DNA of 64,000 nt from Stenotrophomonas nematodicola (GTDB taxonomy: Bacteria; Pseudomonadota; Gammaproteobacteria; Xanthomonadales; Xanthomonadaceae): assembly GCF_009467805.1 (NCBI RefSeq), contig NZ_WIAY01000007.1, forward strand, positions 1-64,000. Reading direction: 5' to 3'. Position 1 is the stretch's first letter. Each line of letters starts with the position of its first letter. The notes beneath the pieces are model-generated. The model ran no database searches. It was given only the letters and a program-made list of their open reading frames with translations, and was not told the origin of the DNA. Positions 1 through 6,913 of this stretch are shown here, piece by piece. A program made the translations under genes and the position numbers.

Positions 1-529
1 GCCCTTGCTGCGCCCGTCCGCCGCCAACCAGGTGTGGTCGATGGATTTTGTGTTCGACCGCACCGCGGAAGGCCGAGTAATCAAGTGTTTGACCATCGTT
101 GATGACGCCACTCACGAGGCCGTGGCCGTTGAGGTTGAACGAGCTATTTCCGGGCAAGGCGTTGCCAGGGTGCTGGACAGATTGGCCGTTCAGCGCGGTT
201 TGCCGCAGGTGATCAGGATAGACAACGGCAAGGAGCTTTGCGGAAAAGCGATGGTGGCGTGGGCTCACGAGAAGGGAATTGCCCTGCGCCTGATCGAGCC
301 GGGGAAGCCGAACCAAAACGCTTACGTTGAGTCCTTCAACGGGCGGCTGCGCGATGAATGTCTGAACGAGCATTGGTTCCCGACGTTGCTCCATGCCAGG
401 ACCAGTATCGAAAGCTGGCGGCGTGACTACAACGAAGAACGGCCTAAGCGGGCTCTTGGCGGGCTGACGCCCGCCCAGTACGCCGCACAGTTGGCTGGAA
501 AGAGAGATACCATCAGCACCGGACTCTAA
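1..529 (+). CDS. IS3-family transposase OrfB, C-terminal part (cut by window start)
   Basis: This is the catalytic integrase-core part of an IS3-family (IS407-like) transposase. The frame is already open at the first base, so the N-terminus lies outside the window. The visible 175 residues hold the DDE triad: Asp in WSMDFVFD near the start, Asp in RIDNGKE in the middle, and Glu in NAYVESFNGRLRDE. The C-terminal NEERPKRALGGLTPAQYA block is typical of IS3 OrfB. The matching right terminal inverted repeat lies just downstream at 539-560. The copy looks intact as far as it can be seen. A decayed relative lies at 2473-3320, so the two elements bracket the first Rhs tip cassette. Confidence 0.9.
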   Translation, partial: PLLRPSAANQVWSMDFVFDRTAEGRVIKCLTIVDDATHEAVAVEVERAISGQGVARVLDRLAVQRGLPQVIRIDNGKELCGKAMVAWAHEKGIALRLIEPGKPNQNAYVESFNGRLRDECLNEHWFPTLLHARTSIESWRRDYNEERPKRALGGLTPAQYAAQLAGKRDTISTGL

Positions 530-538
530 ACCCGCCCA

Positions 539-560
539 CTACTCAAGCCGGGGGGACGTC
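539..560. repeat. Right terminal inverted repeat of the IS3-family element
   Basis: Read on the minus strand this 22-mer begins GACGTCCCCCCGG and ends GAGTAG. It matches the left end of the second element at 2473-2494, which begins GACGTCCCCCGAG and also ends GAGTAG. It follows the transposase stop codon by 9 bases, as expected for an IS3 right end. Confidence 0.75.
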
Positions 561-592
561 GGTGGCAGTATGAATGGAATGCCGAACAAGAA

Positions 593-1087
593 GTGACTAT
601 GACCATGAGAAGCTATGAGTGGATTCGGACTTCCGGGTCATGGACTCTGGCCGAGTTGGCGTGGGGTTTGGATCGAAATCTGATTGATCTTGATGCTCTG
701 AAGCAATGCGAACTGGGGCAAGCTGCGTTTGAAGGGCAGTTGGACTTGGTGGGCCTGGTACGTCACTTGGAGAGAATTGCCCCTGAAGAGAGAGGAGCGG
801 AGGCTCTACGACTCACCGTTCAGGACGGAGATATGGATCACGACAGCATTTCATGGAAGTGGCTTGTCGCAGTTCTCACGGATCTCTATGCCAACCGCAA
901 TGAAGTTGATGATCCGCTCGGCGAGGTTGAGCGGATATATGCGGATTTTGACTATCCGGAGCGCATGGAGAGCTTCGTCAGATACATGCCCGCCACTGAT
1001 GGATGCGCTCCCGCTGAGCACTCCCTTGATCAAAATGTTGAACGTCTCTTCGAAAACTGGAAGAGATTCCTGGACTCCGCGGGCTGA
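593..1087 (+). CDS. DUF2247-family protein, candidate immunity protein of a polymorphic toxin
   Basis: The 164-residue product carries the hallmarks I associate with DUF2247: an aromatic N-terminal YEWI segment, a central SWKWL motif and the block IYADFDYPERMESFVRYMP. DUF2247 proteins commonly sit beside polymorphic toxins and are regarded as immunity proteins. The stop codon is 3 bases upstream of the point where the Rhs core repeat begins, so this gene probably belongs to an earlier Rhs toxin now outside the window or lost to the IS. The start is uncertain: GTG 593, ATG 599 and ATG 605 are in frame and no strong ribosome binding site separates them. The immunity role is inferred from family and position. 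Confidence 0.65.
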   Translation: MTMTMRSYEWIRTSGSWTLAELAWGLDRNLIDLDALKQCELGQAAFEGQLDLVGLVRHLERIAPEERGAEALRLTVQDGDMDHDSISWKWLVAVLTDLYANRNEVDDPLGEVERIYADFDYPERMESFVRYMPATDGCAPAEHSLDQNVERLFENWKRFLDSAG

Positions 1088-1092
1088 AAAGG

Positions 1093-2133
1093 AACTATGA
1101 CGCGTTGGGGCGTCGCATTCTTGCCCACTCCCCCACGGCCGGTAACGTGCTGTCCCAGTACACCGAAGATGGGCGCCTGGTGTTCCAGAGCGATGGACGC
1201 AAGGGCGTCGGCCGTGAGTTCGTGCACCTTGCGGGTAGCCTGATCGCGCAGCGTGAGTACAACGCCGCAGGCGCAACCATCACGTACCTGCATACCGATG
1301 CGTTGGGAAGTCCGGTGGCAAGTACGAACCAGGCGGGGGCTGTCGTCGAGCGGACGCACTACGAGCCTTATGGAGCGCCGATCGGCAAGGTGGTGGACGG
1401 GCCGGGGTATACCGGGCATGTCATGGATAGCGCCACTGGGCTGAGCTACATGCAGCAGCGGTACATGGACCCGCAGTTGGGGGTGTTCCTGTCGGTGGAT
1501 CCGGTGACTGCGTATGAGCAGCCGGTTGGGCAGTTCAATCGCTATCGGTATGCGAACGGAAATCCGTACACGTTCTCGGATCCGGATGGGGGACAAGCAT
1601 CAGAGCGCTTTGTCGAACAGCATCGCGAGGACATGGAGGCCGGTAACGGTGCAGTGTATGCGCCACTCCAGCCATATGCTATCGCTGCTACAGCGGTAAT
1701 GCTTACTCCTGTAGTAGTAGAGGTTCGTCTAGCTATAATGACCAACCCTGGTGCAGTGGCCACTGCCACCAACATCGCTGCGGAGGCGGCTGGAGTCACC
1801 GGGGCCGCTGGCGCCGCTGGCCTTGCTGCCAAGGAGGTGGGTCCGCTATTGCGGGCTGCCAACAAGCCGTTCAATGCAACCGGCCTTTCAGTTGCCGCAC
1901 GAAAGCTCGAGCATCACGCTACGCGCCCAGGTGGTACTTTCGCTGCTCCAACGGGAAGTGTGGCACAGAAGAATGAAGCTGCTGGACGGGTGGTAGAGGG
2001 GCTTCTGAAAAGCCCAGATACCGTCAAAACATCCCTGAGTGGCGGAGGAGCTGAGTACCGAGGGGCGAGTGGTCAGGGGGTGCGGTTCGAGGCAGACGGT
2101 TCGTTTAATACATTCTTGGATCCCAAGAGGTAG
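1093..2133 (+). CDS. Orphan Rhs tip 1: 3' end of the Rhs core plus a C-terminal toxin domain
   Basis: The frame begins abruptly inside the Rhs core at NYDALGRRI and has no proper start (TTG 1105 is the first usable one). It runs through the canonical end of the core: YLHTDALGSPVA, ERTHYEPYG, SYMQQRYMDPQLGVFLSVDPV, then FNRYRYANGNPYTFSDPDG. Past that motif the sequence switches to a variable region: a hydrophobic stretch rich in Ala and Val (about residues 200-240 of the frame) and a final domain of about 80 residues with VAARKLEHHATRPGG and GVRFEADGSF. Similar endings occur on contact-dependent toxins and I suspect an RNase. I cannot name the family. Such orphan tips are usually silent until recombined onto a full-length rhs gene. 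Confidence 0.8.
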   Translation, partial: NYDALGRRILAHSPTAGNVLSQYTEDGRLVFQSDGRKGVGREFVHLAGSLIAQREYNAAGATITYLHTDALGSPVASTNQAGAVVERTHYEPYGAPIGKVVDGPGYTGHVMDSATGLSYMQQRYMDPQLGVFLSVDPVTAYEQPVGQFNRYRYANGNPYTFSDPDGGQASERFVEQHREDMEAGNGAVYAPLQPYAIAATAVMLTPVVVEVRLAIMTNPGAVATATNIAAEAAGVTGAAGAAGLAAKEVGPLLRAANKPFNATGLSVAARKLEHHATRPGGTFAAPTGSVAQKNEAAGRVVEGLLKSPDTVKTSLSGGGAEYRGASGQGVRFEADGSFNTFLDPKR

Positions 2134-2140
2134 GCGCAAT

Positions 2141-2383
2141 ATGGAAAAATTCTCAATTGATTTTGTGAGCCCGATGAGTTTCAATTCGCTTGCTGCTGAG
2201 ATCTCGTTTGAGTCACAAATTCTTTGTCGTATTGATCAGGAGCGGGTTGACGGCGTGTTTGAGGTTGAATTCTTTCATCTAACTAGAATTCTTAATGCCA
2301 ATGTAAATATGAAGTTCTCATTGCCTGACTTCCTCAAAGTCGTTGAGGATGCATGCTCGGAGCTGCGTGGAATCGCTTCCTGA
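2141..2383 (+). CDS. Small protein, predicted immunity partner of Rhs tip 1
   Basis: An ATG lies 8 bases after the stop codon of Rhs tip 1, giving an 80-residue protein that starts MEKFSIDFVSP. It has an alternating polar/hydrophobic pattern (LAAEISFESQILCRI) suggesting a small beta-rich fold, and no signal peptide or membrane segment. The DNA is clearly less GC-rich than the flanks, as is common for immunity genes. Position right after the toxin domain is the main evidence. A longer frame starting at 2039 would overlap the toxin and is unlikely. The partner role is inference. Confidence 0.7.
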   Translation: MEKFSIDFVSPMSFNSLAAEISFESQILCRIDQERVDGVFEVEFFHLTRILNANVNMKFSLPDFLKVVEDACSELRGIAS

Positions 2384-2538
2384 ATTTGTCAGGCCGTTAG
2401 TTTCTGGCTGGCCCCGCGCTCTAGGCGGTCTGAATTACTTGAAAACCGCGTCCAACTGCTTGGTTGTATGTCGACGTCCCCCGAGATTGAGTAGCGAAGC
2501 GGTTTGGAGTCCGGTCCTCAATGACAAGGAGATTGGAC

Positions 2539-2802
2539 GTGAAGAAGCGCTTGTCCGAAGAGCAGATCATCGGCTTCCTACGCGAAGCTGAGGCCGGCAT
2601 GCCCATCAAGGACCTCTGCCGCCAGCATGGCTTCAGCGAGGCCTCGTACTACCTCTGGCGCAGCAAGTTCGGTGGCATGAGCTTGCCTGATGTCGAGCGG
2701 CTCAAGAACTTGGAGACGGAGAACGCGCGGCTGAAGAAGCTACCGGCCGAGCCGGTGTTCGAGAACGACGTCATCAAGGATGCGTTTCGAATAAAGTGGT
2801 GA
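2539..2802 (+). CDS. IS3-family transposase OrfA (helix-turn-helix protein)
   Basis: This is the 87-residue DNA-binding OrfA of an IS3-family element. It begins KKRLSEEQIIGFLREAEAG, carries the helix-turn-helix segment LCRQHGFSEASYYLWRSKFGG, and ends in a leucine-zipper-like ENARLKK helix and a KDAFRIKW tail. I chose GTG 2539 because the protein then aligns with the usual MKKR start and AAGGAG sits about 8 bases upstream; ATG 2521 would add six residues. The tail lacks the usual second Leu-Leu (KLPAEP for KLLAE). With orfB broken, this element cannot move on its own. Confidence 0.85.
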   Translation: MKKRLSEEQIIGFLREAEAGMPIKDLCRQHGFSEASYYLWRSKFGGMSLPDVERLKNLETENARLKKLPAEPVFENDVIKDAFRIKW

Positions 2803-2816
2803 CCGCGCCGGCACGT

Positions 2817-3290
2817 AGGTTGCTGGTGCGGTAGATGTTCAATAAAGGGCTGAGTGAGCGGCGTGCGTTGTTCGTTGCGCGGATGAGCGCCAGTGCGCTT
2901 TGCTACGAGCCCAGGCCGGACCACAACGTTGATTTGCGCGAGTAGATCGCTGCACTGGCGCACCGTCACAGACGCTACGGCGTGGGCATGATCCATCCTA
3001 AGCTGCGACAGAAGGGGCTTGCCGTGAACTACAGGCGCGTGGAGCGGCTTTCAAAGTGTGGTCTATTGATTTCGTGGACGACGCTACCTATGAAGCTTCA
3101 ACGGGCGGCTCCGGGACGAATGCCCAAACGGCATTGGTTGCAGACGTTGCTCCATGCCAGAGCCAGTATCGAAAGTGGGCGGCGCGACCAAAACGAAGAA
3201 AGGCCTAGACGAAGGCTTGGCGGGCTGGCTCCCGCTCATTGTGCCGCACAGTTGGCCGGCAAGAGGGATAACATCAGCACCGGGGCTCTA
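2817..3290 (+). pseudogene. Broken IS3 OrfB with an in-frame stop and an internal deletion
   Basis: The first part reads like the start of OrfB (GLSERRALFVARMSASALCYEP, then a TAG at 2944-2946, then LAHRHRRYGVGMIHPKLRQ). After about 3050 it jumps to the C-terminal end (LQTLLHARASIES, LAGKRDNIS). The catalytic core with the DDE residues, intact in the copy at the window start, is missing. About 350-400 bases appear lost. Confidence 0.8.
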
Positions 3291-3579
3291 AATCGCGCCT
3301 CTACTCAGTCCAGGGGAGTCGTGTGGAGTCGGCGTGGCGGCGTCAAGAGCTCTGGGCGCTGAAGGCGGGGTGCTCGTGAATTCTCGACCCGTGGGAAGCG
3401 AACTTAAGGCCGATGCAGGGCAAAATTCAGCACGCACCATGCGCGAGATAAAAAGCCATTGGAGCATCACCCTTGTTCGATTGATTGGACGAAAGCAGGC
3501 GTGAGATGCGACAGTGGGGATGCTGCCCGATGGGGTTGTTGGCCGATGCCTGATACAGGCGCAATGATGATTCAGTTCG

Positions 3580-3753
3580 TCAGAGCTTGCCTGCGTTCTC
3601 GTAGCGAGCCACACCCTGTTCCACAAGACGCTGCAATTCCTGCAGCAGAGCCAGGTCCAGAGCATCGAAGTTGAAGCAGGACTTTCCCTGCATGCGCTTC
3701 TTCAGTGCGGGGCTGATATCGCTCAGCAGCTCGGGAAACACGTAGATGGGCAT
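3580..3753 (-). pseudogene. 3' fragment of the hypothetical gene found intact at 5077-5481
   Basis: On the minus strand this encodes the last 57 or so residues of the protein at 5077-5481: FPELLSDISPALKKRMQGKS through VEQGVARYENAGKL, with only a few substitutions. Similarity starts at the stop codon (3580) and ends at 3753, within 4 bases of the Rhs core repeat of cassette 2 (AAGGAACTATGAC). The fragment and the full copy therefore form a direct repeat of about 175 bp flanking cassette 2. It cannot make a complete protein. Confidence 0.85.
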
Positions 3754-3756
3754 GAA

Positions 3757-4654
3757 AGGAACTATGACCCGTTGGGGCGTCGCATTCTTGCCTACTCGCC
3801 CACGGCGGGGAATGTGCTTTCCCACTACGCCCAAGATGGTCGCCTGGTGTTCCAGAGCGATGGGCCCAAGGGCGTCGGCCGGGAGTTCGTGCATCTCGCA
3901 GGAAGCCTGATCGCGCAGCGTGAGTACAACGCTGCAGGCGCAACCATCACGTACCTGCATACCGACGCGCTGGGAAGCCCGGTGGCAAGTACGAGCCAGG
4001 CGGGTGTGGTGGTCGAGCGGACGCACTACGAGCCTTATGGTGCGCCGATCGGCAAGGTGGTGGACCGGCCGGGGTATGCCGGGCACGTCATGGACGGCGC
4101 TACCGGACTGGGCCACATGCAGCAGCGGTACATGGATCCGCAGTTGGGCGTGTTCCTGAGCGTTGATCCCGTGACGGCGTACGCGAAGCCTTTGGAACAG
4201 TTCAATCGGTATCGGTTGCCCAATGCCGGTGGAAACATCCAACGGAACGACGATGCATCTGGCGGGAGTCGTGAGAGCGGGCCGAGTGGGAGGCCGGCCT
4301 CAAGTCCGACGGGTCGGCCTACAGGCAGGGACACGGTTCGCCGGGCGGCGGGACGGCCAGCCAGTCCCTAATCGCTTTCCGGACAGGCCATTGCTCACGA
4401 AATCAAACGGTGAGCCTGCGCCAGATCCGGACGCGGCTGGTCCGCATGCCCAACTTGGCCAACGACAAGGCAGCAAAGAGAAGTACGATCAAGCCAGAGA
4501 GTTCGACGGGCAAGGGAAAGCAGTAAGGATCATTGATTTTACTGACCACGGTCCCCCGCGTGATCATACAAACCCGCACGAACATCCTTATGTACCCAGT
4601 GCTACAGGAGGCACGCCTCAGCGCTGGCCACCGCGACCACTCGATGGAGGTTGA
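3757..4654 (+). pseudogene. Orphan Rhs tip 2: core repeat plus toxin domain, frameshifted
   Basis: The core part starts at the same Rhs position as tip 1 (NYDPLGRRI) and continues in one frame to about 4215 (MQQRYMDPQLGVFLSVDPV, FNRYR). There the PYTFSDPDG junction is destroyed, and that frame degenerates to a stop at 4369-4371. The toxin end is in another frame and stops at 4654: YDQAREFDGQGK, IIDFTDHGPPRDHTNPHEH, TGGTPQRWPPRPL. This ending recurs on Rhs and other polymorphic toxins; I believe it is a predicted RNase type, but that is from memory. Around 4275-4340 the third frame gives the least Arg-biased reading (ERAEWEAGLKSDGSAYRQGH), so more than one frameshift is likely. Confidence 0.75.
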
Positions 4655-4659
4655 TAGCT

Positions 4660-4977
4660 ATGTCAGAAATAGACTGGGGGTTCCCCATCACAGGGAGCAG
4701 AGTGGCAGAGGAAATACTGAGCAAATTCAGTGCGAATGAAGTATGGGAGATATCTTATATGGATATACCTTCGGGAACTGGCGACTTCACAGTCCTGAAT
4801 GACATTCGAGATAGAGTGGCGAACGGACCCGTAAAAGTGTCCTCGGCCGATTTGTGCAATGCACTTGCGGGTGCTCCGCAAGTGTGGGTGCTGGACATGC
4901 GGCTCTCGTCCGATGACAAAGTGCAACTTTGCATTGAAGATGGTGAGGTGTTTGAGATGAATTTGGGCCGGAAGTAA
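4660..4977 (+). CDS. Predicted immunity protein of Rhs tip 2
   Basis: This is a 105-residue soluble acidic protein (MSEIDWGFPITGSRVAEEI to FEMNLGRK) whose ATG lies 5 bases after the stop codon of the toxin frame. A GGAGG at 4646-4650 gives good spacing to ATG 4660; an in-frame TTG at 4651 is too close to it. Base composition is lower in GC than the chromosome. The reading frame is intact although the toxin gene before it is frameshifted, as expected if immunity is kept longer than toxin. I do not recognise the family; the role rests on position. Confidence 0.65.
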   Translation: MSEIDWGFPITGSRVAEEILSKFSANEVWEISYMDIPSGTGDFTVLNDIRDRVANGPVKVSSADLCNALAGAPQVWVLDMRLSSDDKVQLCIEDGEVFEMNLGRK

Positions 4978-5015
4978 GTCGCAGGTTCAACTACCATTTC
5001 CGGTGCCAGACACAG

Positions 5016-5046
5016 CAGAAAGTCCCGCCTTGCTTGGGGCTTTCTG
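5016..5046 (+). terminator. Hairpin after the cassette 2 immunity gene
   Basis: CAGAAAG-T-CCC pairs with GGG-G-CTTTCTG around a 9-base loop, 38 bases after the immunity stop codon. The hairpin ends in ATTGTGG with no real T run, so it may be a weak terminator or act in both directions between convergent genes. Confidence 0.5.
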
Positions 5047-5076
5047 ATTGTGGTGTGAGTGGTTAGTGTCAGGTCC

Positions 5077-5481
5077 TCAGAGCTTGCCTGCGTTCTCGTA
5101 GCGAGCCACACCCTGTTCCACAACGTGCTGCAGTTCCTGCAGCAGGGCCGGGTCCAGAGCATCGAAATTGAAGCAGGACTTTCCCTGCATGCGCTTCTTC
5201 AGTGCGGGGCTGATATCACTCAGCAGCTCGGGGAAATCGTAGACCGGCATGAAGTGAACGACATGCTTGCGGCCAGAGACCTTCACTGCCCCGAAGAACT
5301 GCGCCTTGCCCTTGGCGTCGAGGTGTCGGCAGTTTGCGTAGAAGTGGTCGTCTTCATCGTGCACAACGTCAAGCCTGCTCCGGTAGGGAATCATAAGACT
5401 CCGCAGCGCGGCGAACAGGTTGGGCTGCGTTTCCGCTGCGGTGCTGTTCGTAGTGGCGGCGGATTGGCGTGGCGTCTTCAT
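5077..5481 (-). CDS. Conserved hypothetical protein, full-length copy
   Basis: The 134-residue soluble protein has a low-complexity N-terminus (MKTPRQSAATTNSTAAETQP) and then a compact domain: FAALRSLMIPYRSRLDVVHD, FFGAVKVSGRKHVVHFMPVY, FPELLSDISPALKKRMQGKS, and a helical end. Similar small proteins are widespread in bacteria and have no assigned function that I know. The last 57 residues are duplicated as a fragment at 3580-3753 on the other side of Rhs cassette 2. It converges with the immunity gene. Confidence 0.7.
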   Translation of the reverse strand: MKTPRQSAATTNSTAAETQPNLFAALRSLMIPYRSRLDVVHDEDDHFYANCRHLDAKGKAQFFGAVKVSGRKHVVHFMPVYDFPELLSDISPALKKRMQGKSCFNFDALDPALLQELQHVVEQGVARYENAGKL

Positions 5482-5768
5482 GAGGTCTGCCTGGAACGGA
5501 ACACGATGGCGGAAGGGTGCGGCGTCCTTGCGGTTTCAGGCTAGCACGCGGGTATTGGACGATGGTCGGCTCTGGTAGGCAAGCGCCGGGCCACGCTGAC
5601 GACAGGGCAGGTATGGCGATCGGTGCTGAAGAAAAAACGCCGTGTGAGCATGCGTTTTACGACCTCTTCACGCCCTCTCCACGTCTTCCAACCAGAACTG
5701 AAAGCCTCTCGTGGCGCCAACAAAAAGGCAGCTATATTCCAGTCTCCCCAGACAAAGGAGGGACTGCA

Positions 5769-6038
5769 ATGACCATGACCAAGCATCACCTGACGCTCGC
5801 CCGTACGCTCGGCGTGGCGATCATCGCCACCGTCGGCCTTGGCGGCTGCGCCACCTACAAAGACGAGTTCGCCTCGATCAACTCACGCCTCGACCAGCTT
5901 GATGTGAAGGTGCAGGGCGCTGCCCAGAGCGCCGAGTCCGCCAACCAGTCCGCGCAGCAGGCCAACCAACGTCTGGATCAGATCGAAGGCCGCGTCCAGC
6001 AGCTCGAAAAGGCGCCCCGTCGCCAGCCACGCGGCTGA
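5769..6038 (+). CDS. Small alanine-zipper outer-membrane lipoprotein (Lpp/OprI-like)
   Basis: The protein is 89 residues long. ATG 5769 is preceded by a strong AAAGGAGGG at 5754-5762. A lipoprotein signal ends in the lipobox LGGC (Cys about residue 24), and the mature part is a heptad-patterned coiled coil rich in Ala, Ser and Gln (RLDQLDVKVQGAAQSAESA, QRLDQIEGRVQQLEK). This is the build of Lpp/OprI-type lipoproteins that trimerise in the periplasm, although the C-terminus RRQPRG lacks the exact terminal Lys used for peptidoglycan linkage in E. coli Lpp. The next gene encodes an L,D-transpeptidase, the enzyme class that anchors such lipoproteins, so a link is possible. Confidence 0.85.
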   Translation: MTMTKHHLTLARTLGVAIIATVGLGGCATYKDEFASINSRLDQLDVKVQGAAQSAESANQSAQQANQRLDQIEGRVQQLEKAPRRQPRG

Positions 6039-6075
6039 TCGCGCCTGCACACCTGGTGTGCAGGGTATGAAGTGG

Positions 6076-6110
6076 AACCGGTGGCCGTTGTTGGCCACTG
6101 GTTTCGTTTA
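6076..6110 (+). terminator. Intrinsic terminator after the lipoprotein gene
   Basis: AACCGGTGGCC pairs with GGCCACTGGTT around a short loop and is followed by TTCGTTTA. A smaller hairpin (CCTGCACACC/GGTGTGCAGG) sits just upstream near 6045-6064. Together they close the lipoprotein transcript before the next gene at 6148. Confidence 0.65.
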
Positions 6111-6147
6111 AGCCCATCGTTCCATCCGAAGGAATCGTCCCATCGTT

Positions 6148-6873
6148 ATGTACTCACACGCAGCACGACGTGCCGCCTCTGGTGCGCTCGCCGTGGCGCT
6201 GGCATTTGCAGGTGTCGGCGTTGCCAGCGCCAAGGATGCCGCCCCGCAACCGGTCGCCGCCGTCGATGAACTGCCGAAAGGCCAAGACGTCTCCGACACC
6301 GTGATCGAGCTCGCGGGGTGGATTGTCGCCACCAAGGACAGCCAGGGCTATCCGTTCGCCATCATGGACAAGGCCGCAGCACAGATCCTGGTGTTCGACG
6401 GCGAGGGCCGGCTGCGCGGCGCGGCGCCAGGGCTGTTCGGCTCGGCGACCGGGGACCATACCGCCCCCGGTGTCGCCGGGCTGGCGCTGCGCGAAATTCC
6501 GGGTCGGGACCGCACCACGCCGGCAGGCCGCTTCGTAGGCGGTTACGGCCCGTCGATCGACGCCGGCCGCGTCCTGTGGGTGGATTACGAGTCCGCCGTT
6601 TCCATCCATCCCACCGCGACCGGTGTCCCGGCCGAGAAGCGGGTGGAACGCCTTGCGTCCGCCTCGCCGGACGACAACCGCGTCACGCATGGCTGCATCA
6701 ACGTCTCGCCCGGGTTCTACGAGCAGATCATCAGCACCACGTTCCAGCGGGGCGGGGTGTTCTACATCCTCCCGGATGCCGACCCGATCGAGAAGACCTT
6801 CCCCGCGTTCGCGAAGAGTCGCGCGGCATCGCAGGACGAAGACGGAAAGCGCACGCGCTCCGCTCGCAGGTAA
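6148..6873 (+). CDS. Secreted L,D-transpeptidase (YkuD-like catalytic domain)
   Basis: The 241-residue protein has a Sec signal peptide (hydrophobic AVALAFAGVGVASA, cleavage near residue 28) and a YkuD-type domain. The active-site block is NRVTHGCINVSPGFY with nucleophile Cys183; the upstream His sits in VSIHPTATG. The family uses this Cys to form 3-3 peptidoglycan crosslinks or attach lipoproteins to the wall in the periplasm. GAAGGAA lies about 14 bases before ATG 6148, rather far. The tail after residue 220 is basic and probably disordered. Exact substrate is unknown. Confidence 0.85.
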   Translation: MYSHAARRAASGALAVALAFAGVGVASAKDAAPQPVAAVDELPKGQDVSDTVIELAGWIVATKDSQGYPFAIMDKAAAQILVFDGEGRLRGAAPGLFGSATGDHTAPGVAGLALREIPGRDRTTPAGRFVGGYGPSIDAGRVLWVDYESAVSIHPTATGVPAEKRVERLASASPDDNRVTHGCINVSPGFYEQIISTTFQRGGVFYILPDADPIEKTFPAFAKSRAASQDEDGKRTRSARR

Positions 6874-6913
6874 ACCGACGCGTCACCACTGAAGCGGGCG
6901 GGGTGGGCTAGGG

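Larger units (their letters stand above)
2473..3320 (+). mobile_element. Degenerate IS3-family (IS407-like) element
   Basis: The left terminal repeat is at 2473-2494 and a worn right end is at about 3301-3320 (CTACTCAGTCCAGGGGAGTC). Inside are an apparently intact orfA and a broken orfB. At about 850 bp it is shorter than the roughly 1.2 kb usual for the family because the middle of orfB is deleted. It is related to the element at the window start, whose right end it can be aligned with. No target-site duplication was recognised. It separates the two Rhs cassettes. Confidence 0.8.

Noticed and set aside
3459..3674. Short plus-strand frame of 71 codons between the IS remnant and cassette 2
   Set aside because: Overlaps the antisense of the duplicated gene fragment, has unnatural composition and no ribosome site.
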